Positions 27,482-35,763 are shown, numbered from the stretch's first letter. The stretch is 64,000 nucleotides of DNA from JAGWAJ01 sp965215155 (GCA_965215155.1 CBDCCY010000002.1:558001-622000), one strand, 5' to 3'. Notes: generated by a model from the sequence alone, not told the origin. Made by a program: numbers and translations.

Positions 27482-27611
27482 CTATCCCATTCCCAATTCT
27501 CTCGCGGAATATAGCGAAAGTGTGGAGACGGGTCAAGACGACGGAGCGGGAGTAGTGGCCTTTTACTACGGTATTCAGTGCGTATTTCGCAGCACGGCGC
27601 GGAACGGCGCT

Positions 27612-27814
27612 GGATGGCGAAAGTCGGCTTTCGGTCCTCGTTCCGGGACTGGGCGGCCGAGAAGACCGACCATCCGCGCGAGGTCATCGAGGCGGCGCTG
27701 GCGCACGCGGTCGGCAACAAGGTCGAGGCGGCGTACGCAAGGTCGGACCTGTTCGAGCGGCGGCGGACTCTGATGAACGACTGGGCGGCCTACGTCGATC
27801 GGGGTCGGCCGTGA
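27612..27814 (+). pseudogene. Integrase C-terminal fragment, inverted relative to the intact gene
   Basis: About 67 codons encoding GFRSSFRDWAAEKTDHPREV, ALAHAVGNKVEAAYARSDLF and RRTLMNDWAAY, clearly related to the last 75 residues of the intact integrase but with scattered substitutions, so it comes from a second, older element. It holds the nucleophile Tyr but lacks the rest of the protein. After its stop at 27814 comes an inverted copy of the primase tail, mirroring the arrangement at 26106-26400. Confidence 0.85.
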
Positions 27815-27823
27815 TGGCGATCA

Positions 27824-28090
27824 GCGAGTTGGCCACGACCGCCGCGGTTCGATTTCCATTTCCATTTCCGCCCACCCCCCAGGGGGGAAATCGTGGAAAT
27901 GGAAATCGAGTTGCGCTTCCCGTCGAGTTCCGGTGCGCTTCCGGCCTGTTTCCATTGGGGAAATCGAGGAAATCGCCTGGCGAGGCGAACCACACCGGCC
28001 GCCGGCGTGGTGTTGGGGCAACTACGGGCCGGAAGCCAGCTTCCGGCCCGTGGACGGACCGGCAGCCCACCACGTCCCTCGAACCCACGG
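27824..28090 (-). repeat. Inverted copy of the primase 3' end, with palindrome
   Basis: On the minus strand this encodes a tail matching the end of the intact primase: RFPFPRFPP, then GVGGNGNGNRTA, with ISP/FPNGN-like codons before it. The palindrome arms are CGATTTCCATTTCC... (27850-27869) and GGAAATGGAAATCG (27895-27908). The rest of the primase is missing. Together with the integrase fragment at 27612-27814 it forms an inverted duplicate of the convergent primase/integrase junction. Confidence 0.7.
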
Positions 28091-28171
28091 TCGAACACGG
28101 CAGCTCCGAGCCCTCGGGTACAGTGGGTCCAGTGATACGAGCCAGAGCAGCGGAACGGAGTCGCGGAGATG

Positions 28172-28227
28172 CGTTTACCGTTTACGCGTTTCCACCCCCC
28201 CCTGTGGAAACGGTAAACGCGTAAACG
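28172..28227. repeat. Second type of C-core palindrome
   Basis: Arms CGTTTACCGTTTACGCG-like (from 28172) and CGGTAAACGCGTAAACG (to 28227) flank CGTTTCCAC-C7T-GTGGAAACG. The plan matches the palindrome at 26106-26164 (short A/T-containing repeat units outside, a run of C in the loop), but the stem sequence differs. No gene overlaps it convincingly. Confidence 0.6.
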
Positions 28228-28393
28228 GATGGGAGGCGCCGCCTCGGCGAGCGCAAGACTCGTGCTACCGATCCGGTTGGGAGACGACGGTCACGGAGAT
28301 CAACGGGAACGGACGCGGCGAACGTGACGGAGACCGGGCGCGGGATGAGAATCGAGGTCACGAAGGGACGACGATGGAGACTGGGAACGGGAC

Positions 28394-28545
28394 GAGAGTG
28401 TGATCCACTCCGCGGCCCGATCACAGCCAGGACCGAGGCGAACTTACACCGATGGTGCCGCAGTAAGGGTGTAAGGAGGATAGGCGGCCGAACTTACACC
28501 CCCAGTCACACCTCAACTTACACTCGATAACCAGCCAAGTCCTTT
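28394..28545. repeat. Long direct repeat, copy 2, left part
   Basis: Matches 23142-23300, including all four GAACTTACACC-type units (28440-28450, reverse 28467-28476, 28490-28500, 28514-28524) at the same spacing. It ends in the 9-bp AAGTCCTTT (28537-28545), which is repeated on the other side of the ISKra4-type element, where the repeat resumes. Confidence 0.85.
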
Positions 28546-28612
28546 GGGTGCGGCTCTTCTTCGTCGGCGGTCCAGAGATGTCCAAGGGTTGCTGCGAGCA
28601 GCAGGGCAAGAG

Positions 28613-30226
28613 CTACTTGACCCGTCGAAGACGGGGGGAGGAGGGCGGTGGGGACGGCTCGGTGACGGGTGGTGCTATCCCGTCAGCATAACGTTGGGCG
28701 TGGTTCCGTTCGTACTCGCGCGCCTCGTGGAAGTCCCAGTAGGCATCGAAGTCGCCGCTGGCTCGTAACGCTCGCAGCTTCAGGACCGCCTCGGCGCCGA
28801 CCAGCCGCCAGCGGGCGCCGGTCAACTCCATCCGGTCGCGGACCAGGTGCCGGCACGCCCCCTCGATCACCCCCGTGGCGATGGGATAGCCCGCCGCGAG
28901 GTAGCGGTCGTAGTGTAGATACGGCCCATACTTCAGCAGGTAGTCGGCGCACGTGTCGACCGGCTTGCGGAGGTCGGGCGGCAGGCGGGCGACGGTGGCC
29001 GCTCGGCGCATTGCCGCCGCCACCCACCGGGCCTTGCCTTCGAGAATGCGTCGCACCCGCGTCCAAGCCCAGTATTCCCGCTCGAGGCTCTCCTCGCGAT
29101 GGAACACCTGTGCCGCCTTCCAGACGTACTCGACCACGTGGATGATGTCGAGCACCACCGTGACGTCGACGCCGTACGCGGCGGCGCCCGCCTCCACGAG
29201 GTCGAGCTGCATCTCGGCGCCGTCGACGAGCACGACCCAGCTCTTGACGCGCTCGGGGTCCCGGCGGTCCGCTTCCAGCAGCGCCTCCGCGACCACCTCC
29301 GCCGGCTCCCGTTCGAGGCTCGCCCAGACCCGTTTCGCCACCGGGCGAGGTCGCACGAGCGGGGGCCTGGACTTCTTCGTCCGGGTCCTGGCCACCGGCG
29401 AGCGGGGCATCAGGCTCTGCAGGAACTCCTCCGGGCTCCGCACGAACGGCGCGACCGTGTAGACGGCGGCCACCGTCGCCATGCGCTTCGCGTGCTTCTT
29501 CTCACCCGGCTGGAGACGCGGGAACCAGGCGAGCTGCTCGCGTTGCCGCCGGCGCCGCTCCGCCGCCCGCCGCGTCGCCTCGCGCAGGTCCTCGCGGTGC
29601 AGCACCACGCCCTTGCCGTCGAACGTGAGCACCAGAACCGACCCCTCCGGCGACGGCTCGCCCGCCGCCGCGCGGCGCGCCTCGTAGAAGGCGTCGAAGT
29701 CCTCCGCCGCGCGAGCTGCCAACTGTTCCGCCTGCCGCTTCGGCACCTCCGCTCCGGTATGGCGAGACAGATCGAACAGCGCTTCGTCGAACGACCGCGA
29801 CGCGGCCGCCTCCGCCACCCGCCGGCGCACCTCGAGCGAGTACCGCTCCGGCGGCAGGTTGAGCGACGCATCCAGCGGATGCAGACTCTCGTGACCCGCA
29901 CGCGCGTAGCCCACGCGCTCGACTTCCACCGTGCCGAAGGTCGTCTCCAGGTGTCGTTCGTGCACGCGCCGTTCCCCGCGCTCGACCCCATCGGCCCCCG
30001 CGACCGGACCGGCCGCCTCTCCCGGGCTGCGCTGGTCGAGGTGCCCCTGCAGGAGCTTGCGCAGCAACTCCTGGCCCCGCCGATTCAGCTCCCGTTCCAG
30101 GTCGCTCTCACTCATCTGCTGCGCTTCGCGCGACGAGAGGTAGGCTTTGGCATCCGCGTATACGGCGTCCGCCGCCGCATACGGCGCCGGGTCGGAGGGA
30201 GCGCCGCGGTCGGCGACGACTCGCAT
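28613..30226 (-). CDS. ISKra4-family transposase
   Basis: 537 residues. The N-terminal half has the family's HERHLETTFGTVEVERVGYA and LNLPPERYSLEVRRRVAEAA. The catalytic part starts with VLVLTFDGKGVVLHREDL (first Asp), then SWVVLVDGAEMQLDLVE and DVTVVLDIIHVVEYVWKAA (second Asp), and ends with YPIATGVIEGACRHLVRDR (Glu) and LTGARWRL, the ISKra4 pattern. It seems complete and lies 3 nt after the DUF4338 stop, so both genes are likely made from one mRNA. Confidence 0.9.
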   Translation of the reverse strand: MRVVADRGAPSDPAPYAAADAVYADAKAYLSSREAQQMSESDLERELNRRGQELLRKLLQGHLDQRSPGEAAGPVAGADGVERGERRVHERHLETTFGTVEVERVGYARAGHESLHPLDASLNLPPERYSLEVRRRVAEAAASRSFDEALFDLSRHTGAEVPKRQAEQLAARAAEDFDAFYEARRAAAGEPSPEGSVLVLTFDGKGVVLHREDLREATRRAAERRRRQREQLAWFPRLQPGEKKHAKRMATVAAVYTVAPFVRSPEEFLQSLMPRSPVARTRTKKSRPPLVRPRPVAKRVWASLEREPAEVVAEALLEADRRDPERVKSWVVLVDGAEMQLDLVEAGAAAYGVDVTVVLDIIHVVEYVWKAAQVFHREESLEREYWAWTRVRRILEGKARWVAAAMRRAATVARLPPDLRKPVDTCADYLLKYGPYLHYDRYLAAGYPIATGVIEGACRHLVRDRMELTGARWRLVGAEAVLKLRALRASGDFDAYWDFHEAREYERNHAQRYADGIAPPVTEPSPPPSSPRLRRVK

Positions 30227-30229
30227 CGC

Positions 30230-31120
30230 TCAAGGCTCCCGCAGCCGCCGCTGCGCATCCCGAACCAGAGGATAGACCAGGACCGTCTTGGGCGCCGCGC
30301 CGGCACGACGGCCGTGCCGGTCCATGCGCCCGCGACCGCTCGTCGCGCCCAACGCGACCCAGTTGGCGGCACGGTAGCAACCCCCGTGGTGGCGGCGCGC
30401 GTCCACCAGCGTCTCCACCAGCCACGGCTCGAGGTGGTACCGGCGCGCCCAGTCCGCCACCAACCGACCGAGGCCACGCGCCAACACCGCGCTGGCCAGG
30501 TTCTTCACCCCGACCCACGGCAGCAACAGGAAGCGGCTGTTGTTGACCACCCGCTGCAGATTCCGCGCCCGCGTCCCATCGTCCCAGCCCACCCAGCGGT
30601 CCCGCACCGCCATGCGCCACGCCGGGCTCGAGAACTGCAGGCAGCCCACCACCGCGCGGACCGGCTTCGACGCATACACCAGATACCGCAGGTGCGCGCC
30701 GAACGGAACCGTGTGCCCCAGGTAGTGGTAGCGACCCACCAGCTCCCGGAACAGCAGCCGCTGCGCGGGCTCCTGCACCAACTCGACCTCCAGCGGCTCG
30801 ATGTCGCGGACGCTCCCGACGAGCGAACGTCCCGGCTCCCCCACCGCCGTCCGGGGAACGCGGGTCACCGAACCGACCACGCGCCCCCGCCGCTTGTCCG
30901 GCAGCATCAGCGCCCCCTCCGCGTCGAGCCGTTCCAGGAACTCCCGGCACTCCCGCGCCTTCAGCCTCCCGTTCGGACGCCGCCACCGCAACAGCTCGCA
31001 CACCGTGCGCGCCAGCTCCATCCGGCTCAAGCCCGAGCAATCCCGCACGACCTCGCGCATCAGCGTCACCTCGCGGTCGCTGAACGCACGTCCCGAGAAA
31101 CTCGTCGTCGCCACGGCCAT
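30230..31120 (-). CDS. DUF4338 (DruA-like) protein inside the IS
   Basis: About 296 residues from the ATG at 31120; the frame stays open to 31222 without conserved sequence. The DUF4338 core is clear: RELVGRYHYLGHTVPFG, VGCLQFSSPAWRMAVRDRWVG, RARNLQRVVNNSRFLLLPWV, LASAVLARGLGRLVADW, LVETLVDARRHHGGCYRAAN and ALGATSGRGR. DUF4338 is the family of DruA from the Druantia phage-defence system, but many members lie beside transposases. Here it is inside the terminal repeats and directly upstream of the transposase, which points to a role in the element's own movement or its spread as cargo. No other Druantia genes are present. Confidence 0.88.
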   Translation of the reverse strand: MAVATTSFSGRAFSDREVTLMREVVRDCSGLSRMELARTVCELLRWRRPNGRLKARECREFLERLDAEGALMLPDKRRGRVVGSVTRVPRTAVGEPGRSLVGSVRDIEPLEVELVQEPAQRLLFRELVGRYHYLGHTVPFGAHLRYLVYASKPVRAVVGCLQFSSPAWRMAVRDRWVGWDDGTRARNLQRVVNNSRFLLLPWVGVKNLASAVLARGLGRLVADWARRYHLEPWLVETLVDARRHHGGCYRAANWVALGATSGRGRMDRHGRRAGAAPKTVLVYPLVRDAQRRLREP

Positions 31121-31374
31121 CGCGGGAAGGCGTCTCCCTTCCCACCACACCGTAGCAAGCGCCGCGCGAAATGTCCAGGGGCGCCGGAGAAACAGGCCAC
31201 AGCGCCTCAGCGCCGTGGTCACCGGCTCCGGTCGGCTGCTCGAAGGGCCCGGTGGGGACGCTGGTCCGGTGCTGTCCCCGCCAGAATGCCCCCAACTGAG
31301 AGGGGGCGCGGAGATAAACCACTATCAGTCAATGAGATAGCTCTCTACGGAAAAGAGCCGCACCCAAGTCCTTT

Positions 31375-31547
31375 CATATCAACAGATTCCCACATCACAA
31401 ACCCGCCCCCACGTACAGACAAAAGGGTCGGGGGGGAGTAGGGGAGCGACCACGCGGAAACCTGCCGGTTTCCGGCCCCCGCAGGTGTTCCTCCGTCACA
31501 CCTGCGGGGTCGCGGTCGCTCCCCTGGAATTGTCCCTCCGGGAAGGG
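31375..31547. repeat. Long direct repeat, copy 2, right part, with three-way-junction palindrome
   Basis: Continues the repeat cut by the IS and matches 23295-23467. Its fold is better than in copy 1: outer stem AGGGGAGCGACC (31440-31451) with GGTCGCTCCCCT (31514-31525), inner hairpin GGAAACC-TGCC-GGTTTCC, and inner hairpin CCCCGCAGGTGT with a perfect 12-bp partner ACACCTGCGGGG. The two inner hairpins lie side by side inside the outer stem. Confidence 0.8.
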
Positions 31548-31596
31548 GGGACAGGCGCTTGCAGCGCCTGCACGGGCCGGCTGCCATGCTCTGCCC

Positions 31597-31922
31597 GTGT
31601 CCGAAGGCACCCTGACGGAAGGCGGCGCTCGTCGAGGAGGTGGCCGACGCCGCCGGCCTCACGAAGAAGCGCGCCGAGATCATCGTCGACACCCTGTTCG
31701 ACAGCATCGCCGAGGCGCTCCGCCACGGGGAGAGGTCGAAGTCCGCGGCTTCGGCAGTTTCCGTCTCCGGCGGCGCGCGCCGCGCCGGGGCCGCAACCCC
31801 AGGACGGCGACCGGGTGGACGTGCCGTCGAAGCACGTCGCCTACTTCACGTCCGGCAAGGAGCTGAAGGAGCTGATCAACCGGGACCCGGCCCTGCCGGT
31901 GCCGCCGCCGTTGTCCGAGTAG
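31597..31922 (+). pseudogene. HU/IHF-type DNA-binding protein gene with three frameshifts
   Basis: Pieces in three frames make up one HU-like protein. SEGTLT comes first, then KAALVEEVADAAGLTKKRAE with IIVDTLFDSIAEALRHGE, then VEVRGFGSFRLRRRAPRRGR (the DNA-binding arm region), then VDVPSKHVAYFTSGKELKEL. Each join needs a one-base shift, near 31617, 31729 and about 31813. Complete HU proteins are about 90-100 residues, which the sum matches. The gene is dead unless the sequence contains errors. Confidence 0.8.
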
Positions 31923-32325
31923 CTGGCGTCGAAGCGTCGCTCCGTCGTCCGCGGCCGGTCCGGTCGCACGGCGCCCGCCAACGCGCGTGGACAGCCTCTG
32001 CGAGGGGCGTGTCAAGACTCGATCAAGCGCCGTTACGTAACGCTACTCAAATGAACGCGCGTGGATAGCCTCTGCGAGCGGCGTGTCAAGACGCTGCGGT
32101 CTTCCGCGGGATCTGTTAGGACGGTGACGGAAACTACGTTGCCACGTTCGCGGGCGCGAGCCCCGGAATCACGGGCCTGGGGCGTCACGCCAGTTGGCAA
32201 AGTTGTATCGATCGCTGTCCTTACGGTATCCTTTCCGATACAGCCCGCGCGTGCCGCGGCCGCTCTCTCGCTACCGAGCGAGAACGCTTGAGCGGGGGGC
32301 GGGGCCGTTGTGGGCAACGCGAATC
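31923..32325. other. Non-coding stretch upstream of the interrupted glycosyltransferase
   Basis: About 400 bp with no supported gene. It contains a 37-bp imperfect direct repeat (31980-32016 and 32054-32090). A more A/T-rich patch at 32190-32245 has a GTATC-CTTTCC-GATAC inverted repeat and is the likely promoter area for the polysaccharide genes that follow. Confidence 0.4.
31980..32090. repeat. Short direct repeat pair
   Basis: Two copies of about 37 bp (31980-32016 and 32054-32090), both beginning AACGCGCGTGGA and ending GGCGTGTCAAGA, with two visible mismatches and a 37-bp spacer. Function unknown; could be a duplication scar or a protein-binding pair. Confidence 0.7.
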
Positions 32326-33258
32326 ATGGTTTCTCCACGTCATCCCGTCGAACCCGACGTTCGCGCCGGAGACCCGGAAATCCGTCCGAGCGGCCTCGCG
32401 ACGCCGTTCCCATCGGTGTCGGTCATTCTCCCGGCCCGCGACGCCGAGGAGAGCATCGGGAAGGCGCTCGACTCGGTGTTGGCTCAGGACTACAACGGTT
32501 CGGTGGAGGTGATCGTTGCCGACGGGTCCGACAACACCGCCACGTCGGACCTGGTTCGGCGGCTGTATCCGACGGTGACACTGATTCCCAATCCGCAACG
32601 TGTCATCGGGTATGGCATCCAGGCGGCGTTGCGGGTGGCGACCGGAGAGATCGTCGCACGCTGCGACGCCCATACGACCTGGCCGCCTGGATACCTGCAC
32701 CGGGCGGTAGAGACGCTGCAGAGAACCGGGGCGGCCAACGTCGGCGGCCGACAACGACCGGTCGGCACCACGTTCTTCGAGCGCGCGGTGGCGCTGGCGA
32801 TGACCACGCCGCTGGGGACGGGGCCTGTTCGCTACCGGCTGGGGGGCCTCGAGGGCCCCGTCGAGACCGTCTACCTCGGCGTGTACCGACGTGACAGGCT
32901 GGCCGCGGTGGGCAGTTACGCCCCCGACATGGTCCGGGGCGAGGACTATGATCTCAATACCCGGCTGCGGATGCACGGGGAAACGGTGTGGTTCGATCCC
33001 GAGCTCGTGGTCGACTATCGGCCGCGCGGCACCCTGCGGGACCTCGTCCGACAATATTTTGGCAACGGCCGTTGGAAGCGGGTGGCGTTGCTACGACAAC
33101 CGACGGCGCTGCTGCCCCGGCACGGCGGCGGCTTGCTGCTGCCCCGGCACGGCGCCGGCCCGCTGCTGCTGCTTGGGTTGGCGGCCTCCGCGGTCCTCTT
33201 CTGGGCCGGCGCTCCTGGGGCGGCGGCGTTGCCGCTCACGTATGTAGTCACCTTGGCC

Positions 33259-34345
33259 CTAGTGTGCACCGTCAGAAATACGTGAGCAGTAACGCTTCAG
33301 GGATTCCAGGATCTGCTCGGCGGTCTTCGTCCAGACGAAGGGCTTGGGGTCTTCGTTGTAGACCGCCAGGTACTCCTTGATCGCCGCCTCGAGTGCTTGG
33401 GTGCTGCGATGGGTTCCACGCCGGATCTGCTGCCGGGTGATCTCGGCGAACCAACGCTCTACCTGGTTGAGCCACGATGCGCTCGTGGGCGTGAAGTGCA
33501 GGTGATACCGAGGACGCCGTGCCAGCCAGTCGTGGATCATCGCCGTCTTGTGCGTGCCGTAGTTGTCCAGCACCAGGTGGATGTCGAGGTCGGGCGGCAC
33601 CGCCTTGTCGATCACGGCGAGGAAGCGCTTGAACTCCACCGAGCGGTGCTTCCGAAAGCACCTGCCGATCACCTCGCCGGTGGCGGTGTTCAGGGCCGCG
33701 AACAACGAGGTCGTGCCGTGCCGTCGATAGTCGTGTGTCCGCTGCTCCGGTGCTCCCGGACGCATCGGCAACACCGGCTGGGTACGGTTCAACGCCTGGA
33801 TCTGCGACTTCTCATCCACACACAGCACCACCGCTCGCTCCGGCGGATGCAGGTACAGCCCCACGATATCGCGCACTTTCTCGATGAACAACGGGTCTCG
33901 CGACAGCTTGAAGGTCTCGCTGCGATGGGGCTTGAGCGCGAACGCGCCACACGCGGCCGACGGTCGAAGCGCTCAGCCCGCAGGCTCGGGCCATCGACTC
34001 CCGGCTCCAATGCGTCGCCCCCCGTGGGGTCGTCTCCAGCGTCCGGACCACGACCCGTTCGACGTCCTCGTCCGACACCCGGCGCGGCGCGCCCGGCCGT
34101 GGTTCGTCCAGCAAGCCGTCGCAGCCGTTGCGCAGGAACCGCCGCCGCCACTTGCCGACCGTGGCCCGCGTCGTGCCCAGAGCCTGCGCCACGACCTGGT
34201 CGCTCCGTCCCGCGGCGCTCTGCAGCACGATGCGTGCCCTCAGGGCCAGAGCCTGCGCGGTATTGCGCCGGCGCAGCCAACCCTCCAGTTCCTCGCGCTG
34301 TGCGTCCGAGACCTCCGGGACCTCTCGTGTGTAATGGTTCGGCAC
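33259..34345 (-). pseudogene. IS630 transposase, copy 2, with 2-bp deletion
   Basis: Same protein as copy 1 except for one frameshift. After STVGRVWR, copy 1 reads GCGCGCG and copy 2 GCGCG, near 33946-33952. The N-terminal helix-turn-helix part is thus separated from the catalytic DDE part (33259-33891), which would need its own start. The total length is 2 bp shorter than copy 1, matching the single deletion. It could still move if copy 1 supplies the enzyme. Confidence 0.9.
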
Positions 34346-34419
34346 GGCCCTCCTCGCTTCCGGGCCGACCGTACCACGAGCCGATTCTACTGGTCAAAAA
34401 CTTCAGGCGTTGGACACTA
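33260..34419 (-). mobile_element. IS630-family insertion sequence, copy 2
   Basis: 1160 bp counting the duplicated TA at each end (33260-33261, 34418-34419), opposite in orientation to copy 1. Differences from copy 1 that I can see are the 2-bp deletion in the transposase and one base near the left end (GTTTTTGACC against GTTCTTGACC). It splits the GT2 gene. Confidence 0.92.
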
Positions 34420-34574
34420 GTGTCTCTGGTGGTCGGCGTTCGTCGCCGTTCGTGCGCCGCGTTGCTGCTCCCGCTGGTCTTGGCGACGATGCATCTGAGC
34501 TGGGCGGTCGGTTTCTTTACCCCGTTGGGGCGCCGGGGTCGCGGCCGGCGACCGACGCGGTCGGCGGAACCGCG

Positions 34575-35726
34575 ATGAAGTCGGAGCAGGGTCGCGGCGA
34601 TCGATGGCCGAAGATTCTGATCGTCGGTCCGCTAGGCTCCGGGGAGTCCGCCACCAACGTGATTGGAGGGAACAAGGTTTCGTGCGACGACCTGGTCCAT
34701 GAATTGGAGATGCGAGGTTTCGAGCTGGATATGGTCGATACCTCGGGACGCGTGACCAATCTCCCCCGCTGGAAAGTCCAGGCGAGTCGTCTTGCGAGGT
34801 TCCTGCGGATGGTCCGAGGTGTCGTGAAGAAGATCCGGCACTCGCAGCTCGTCTTCGTGTTCATTGCTCCCTCTTCCGCGACGGTCGTCGCTTCGTCGGC
34901 CTGGATTCTCTGCAGAATAGCCCGTCGCCCCTTGGTGCTGCGGTTGTCCGGGGCCGATCTCGATTCCGTGTATTGCAAGTACGGTGCCCCGGCCCGCTGG
35001 CTGGCGGATCGCACCTGGATGCGCTGTTCGCTGATGTACGTCGAAACACAGCGGTTGCGCCGGATCTTCGACAACCGAACCAGTTGTCGCTGGTTGCCCA
35101 ACATAAGGAACGTCGAGGCGCATGCTGCGGTCGGGCGCGAGGAGCGTCACAAGAAGGAGATCCGCAAGCTGATCTTCATCTCCCGACTGCACATGGACAA
35201 GGGGCTGGCCGAGGCGCTCCGTGCTTGCCGCGACTTGCCGGACCACTGTCATCTCCAGGTGTTCGGACCACGCATGTCCGACACGGACTTTTCCCTGTTC
35301 GCGGGGCATCCCAGGGCGAGCTACTGCGGCGTTCTGCAGCCCGAGGAGGTGCCGCAGGTCATGCGCGACCATGACGTGCTGCTGTTTCCCAGCTACTACC
35401 CGATGGAGGGTTATCCCGGCGTCATCATCGAGGCCTTTCAGTGCGGCTTGCCGGTCATCGCCGCCAGGTGGCGAGACGTTCCGGAACTCGTCGAGCATGA
35501 GGAGAACGGCCTGGTGGTGGAACCGCGCTCCGCTGCGGCCGTGCGGTCTGCAATCGAACGGTTGCTGAACGATCCCGGTCTGTATCGGCGGCTTTGCGAG
35601 GGTGCGCGGCGGCGCGGCGACGACTTCCGCAGCAAGAACTGGTTCGGGCCCGTCGCCGAGGACCTGCGCGCGCTGACGCTGGGTACTGGGGCGATAGCGA
35701 CCGGAACGTATCTCTCGAAGCGGTGA
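34575..35726 (+). CDS. GT4-type glycosyltransferase
   Basis: 383 residues, GT-B fold. The N-terminal domain begins PKILIVGPLGSGESATNVIG and binds the acceptor. The C-terminal domain has KLIFISRLHMDKGLAEAL, VMRDHDVLLFPSYYPMEGYP and VIIEAFQCGLPVIAARWRDVPEL, the EX7E-type nucleotide-sugar site of GT4. The ATG at 34575 overlaps the stop of the interrupted GT2 gene, so both belonged to one operon. The IS630 insertion upstream may reduce its expression. Codon use is a little less GC-biased than in the chromosome, which fits acquisition. Confidence 0.9.
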   Translation: MKSEQGRGDRWPKILIVGPLGSGESATNVIGGNKVSCDDLVHELEMRGFELDMVDTSGRVTNLPRWKVQASRLARFLRMVRGVVKKIRHSQLVFVFIAPSSATVVASSAWILCRIARRPLVLRLSGADLDSVYCKYGAPARWLADRTWMRCSLMYVETQRLRRIFDNRTSCRWLPNIRNVEAHAAVGREERHKKEIRKLIFISRLHMDKGLAEALRACRDLPDHCHLQVFGPRMSDTDFSLFAGHPRASYCGVLQPEEVPQVMRDHDVLLFPSYYPMEGYPGVIIEAFQCGLPVIAARWRDVPELVEHEENGLVVEPRSAAAVRSAIERLLNDPGLYRRLCEGARRRGDDFRSKNWFGPVAEDLRALTLGTGAIATGTYLSKR

Positions 35727-35763
35727 GCAGCCCCGATCGGCAACACAGGCGCGGCTGGAGCGC

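Larger units (their letters stand above)
28546..31365 (-). mobile_element. ISKra4-type element carrying a DUF4338 gene
   Basis: 2820 bp bounded by inverted repeats GGGTGCGGCTCTT (28546-28558 and reverse complement 31353-31365) and by a perfect 9-bp target duplication AAGTCCTTT (28537-28545, 31366-31374). Two minus-strand genes separated by 3 nt fill it: the DUF4338 protein first, then the transposase. About 245 bp upstream of the first gene is non-coding and should hold the promoter. The element interrupts copy 2 of the long direct repeat, so it arrived after that repeat formed. Confidence 0.93.
32326..34578 (+). pseudogene. GT2 glycosyltransferase interrupted by IS630 copy 2
   Basis: The N-terminal 312 codons encode a GT2 enzyme: PSVSVILPARDAEESIGKAL, VEVIVADGSDNTATSDLV, GEIVARCDAHTTWPPGYL (metal site), VRGEDYDLNTRLRMHGETVW and C-terminal hydrophobic segments. 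At 33260 IS630 copy 2 enters. After it, at 34420, the frame resumes with VSLVVGV, LLLPLVLATMHLSWAVGFF and a basic tail. Removing the IS and one TA restores TLAL-VSLVVGV exactly in frame. The stop overlaps the next ATG as ATGA. The uninterrupted gene would resemble exopolysaccharide GT2 enzymes such as ExoA/SuccA types. Confidence 0.88.

Noticed and set aside
30230..31120. A Druantia anti-phage system
   Set aside because: Only the DruA-like protein is present; no DruB-E or DruH genes are near, and the gene lies inside transposon ends.
33397..34578. A long plus-strand ORF across IS630 copy 2
   Set aside because: It is the antisense of the transposase. Only its last 53 codons are real, being the C-terminus of the interrupted glycosyltransferase.
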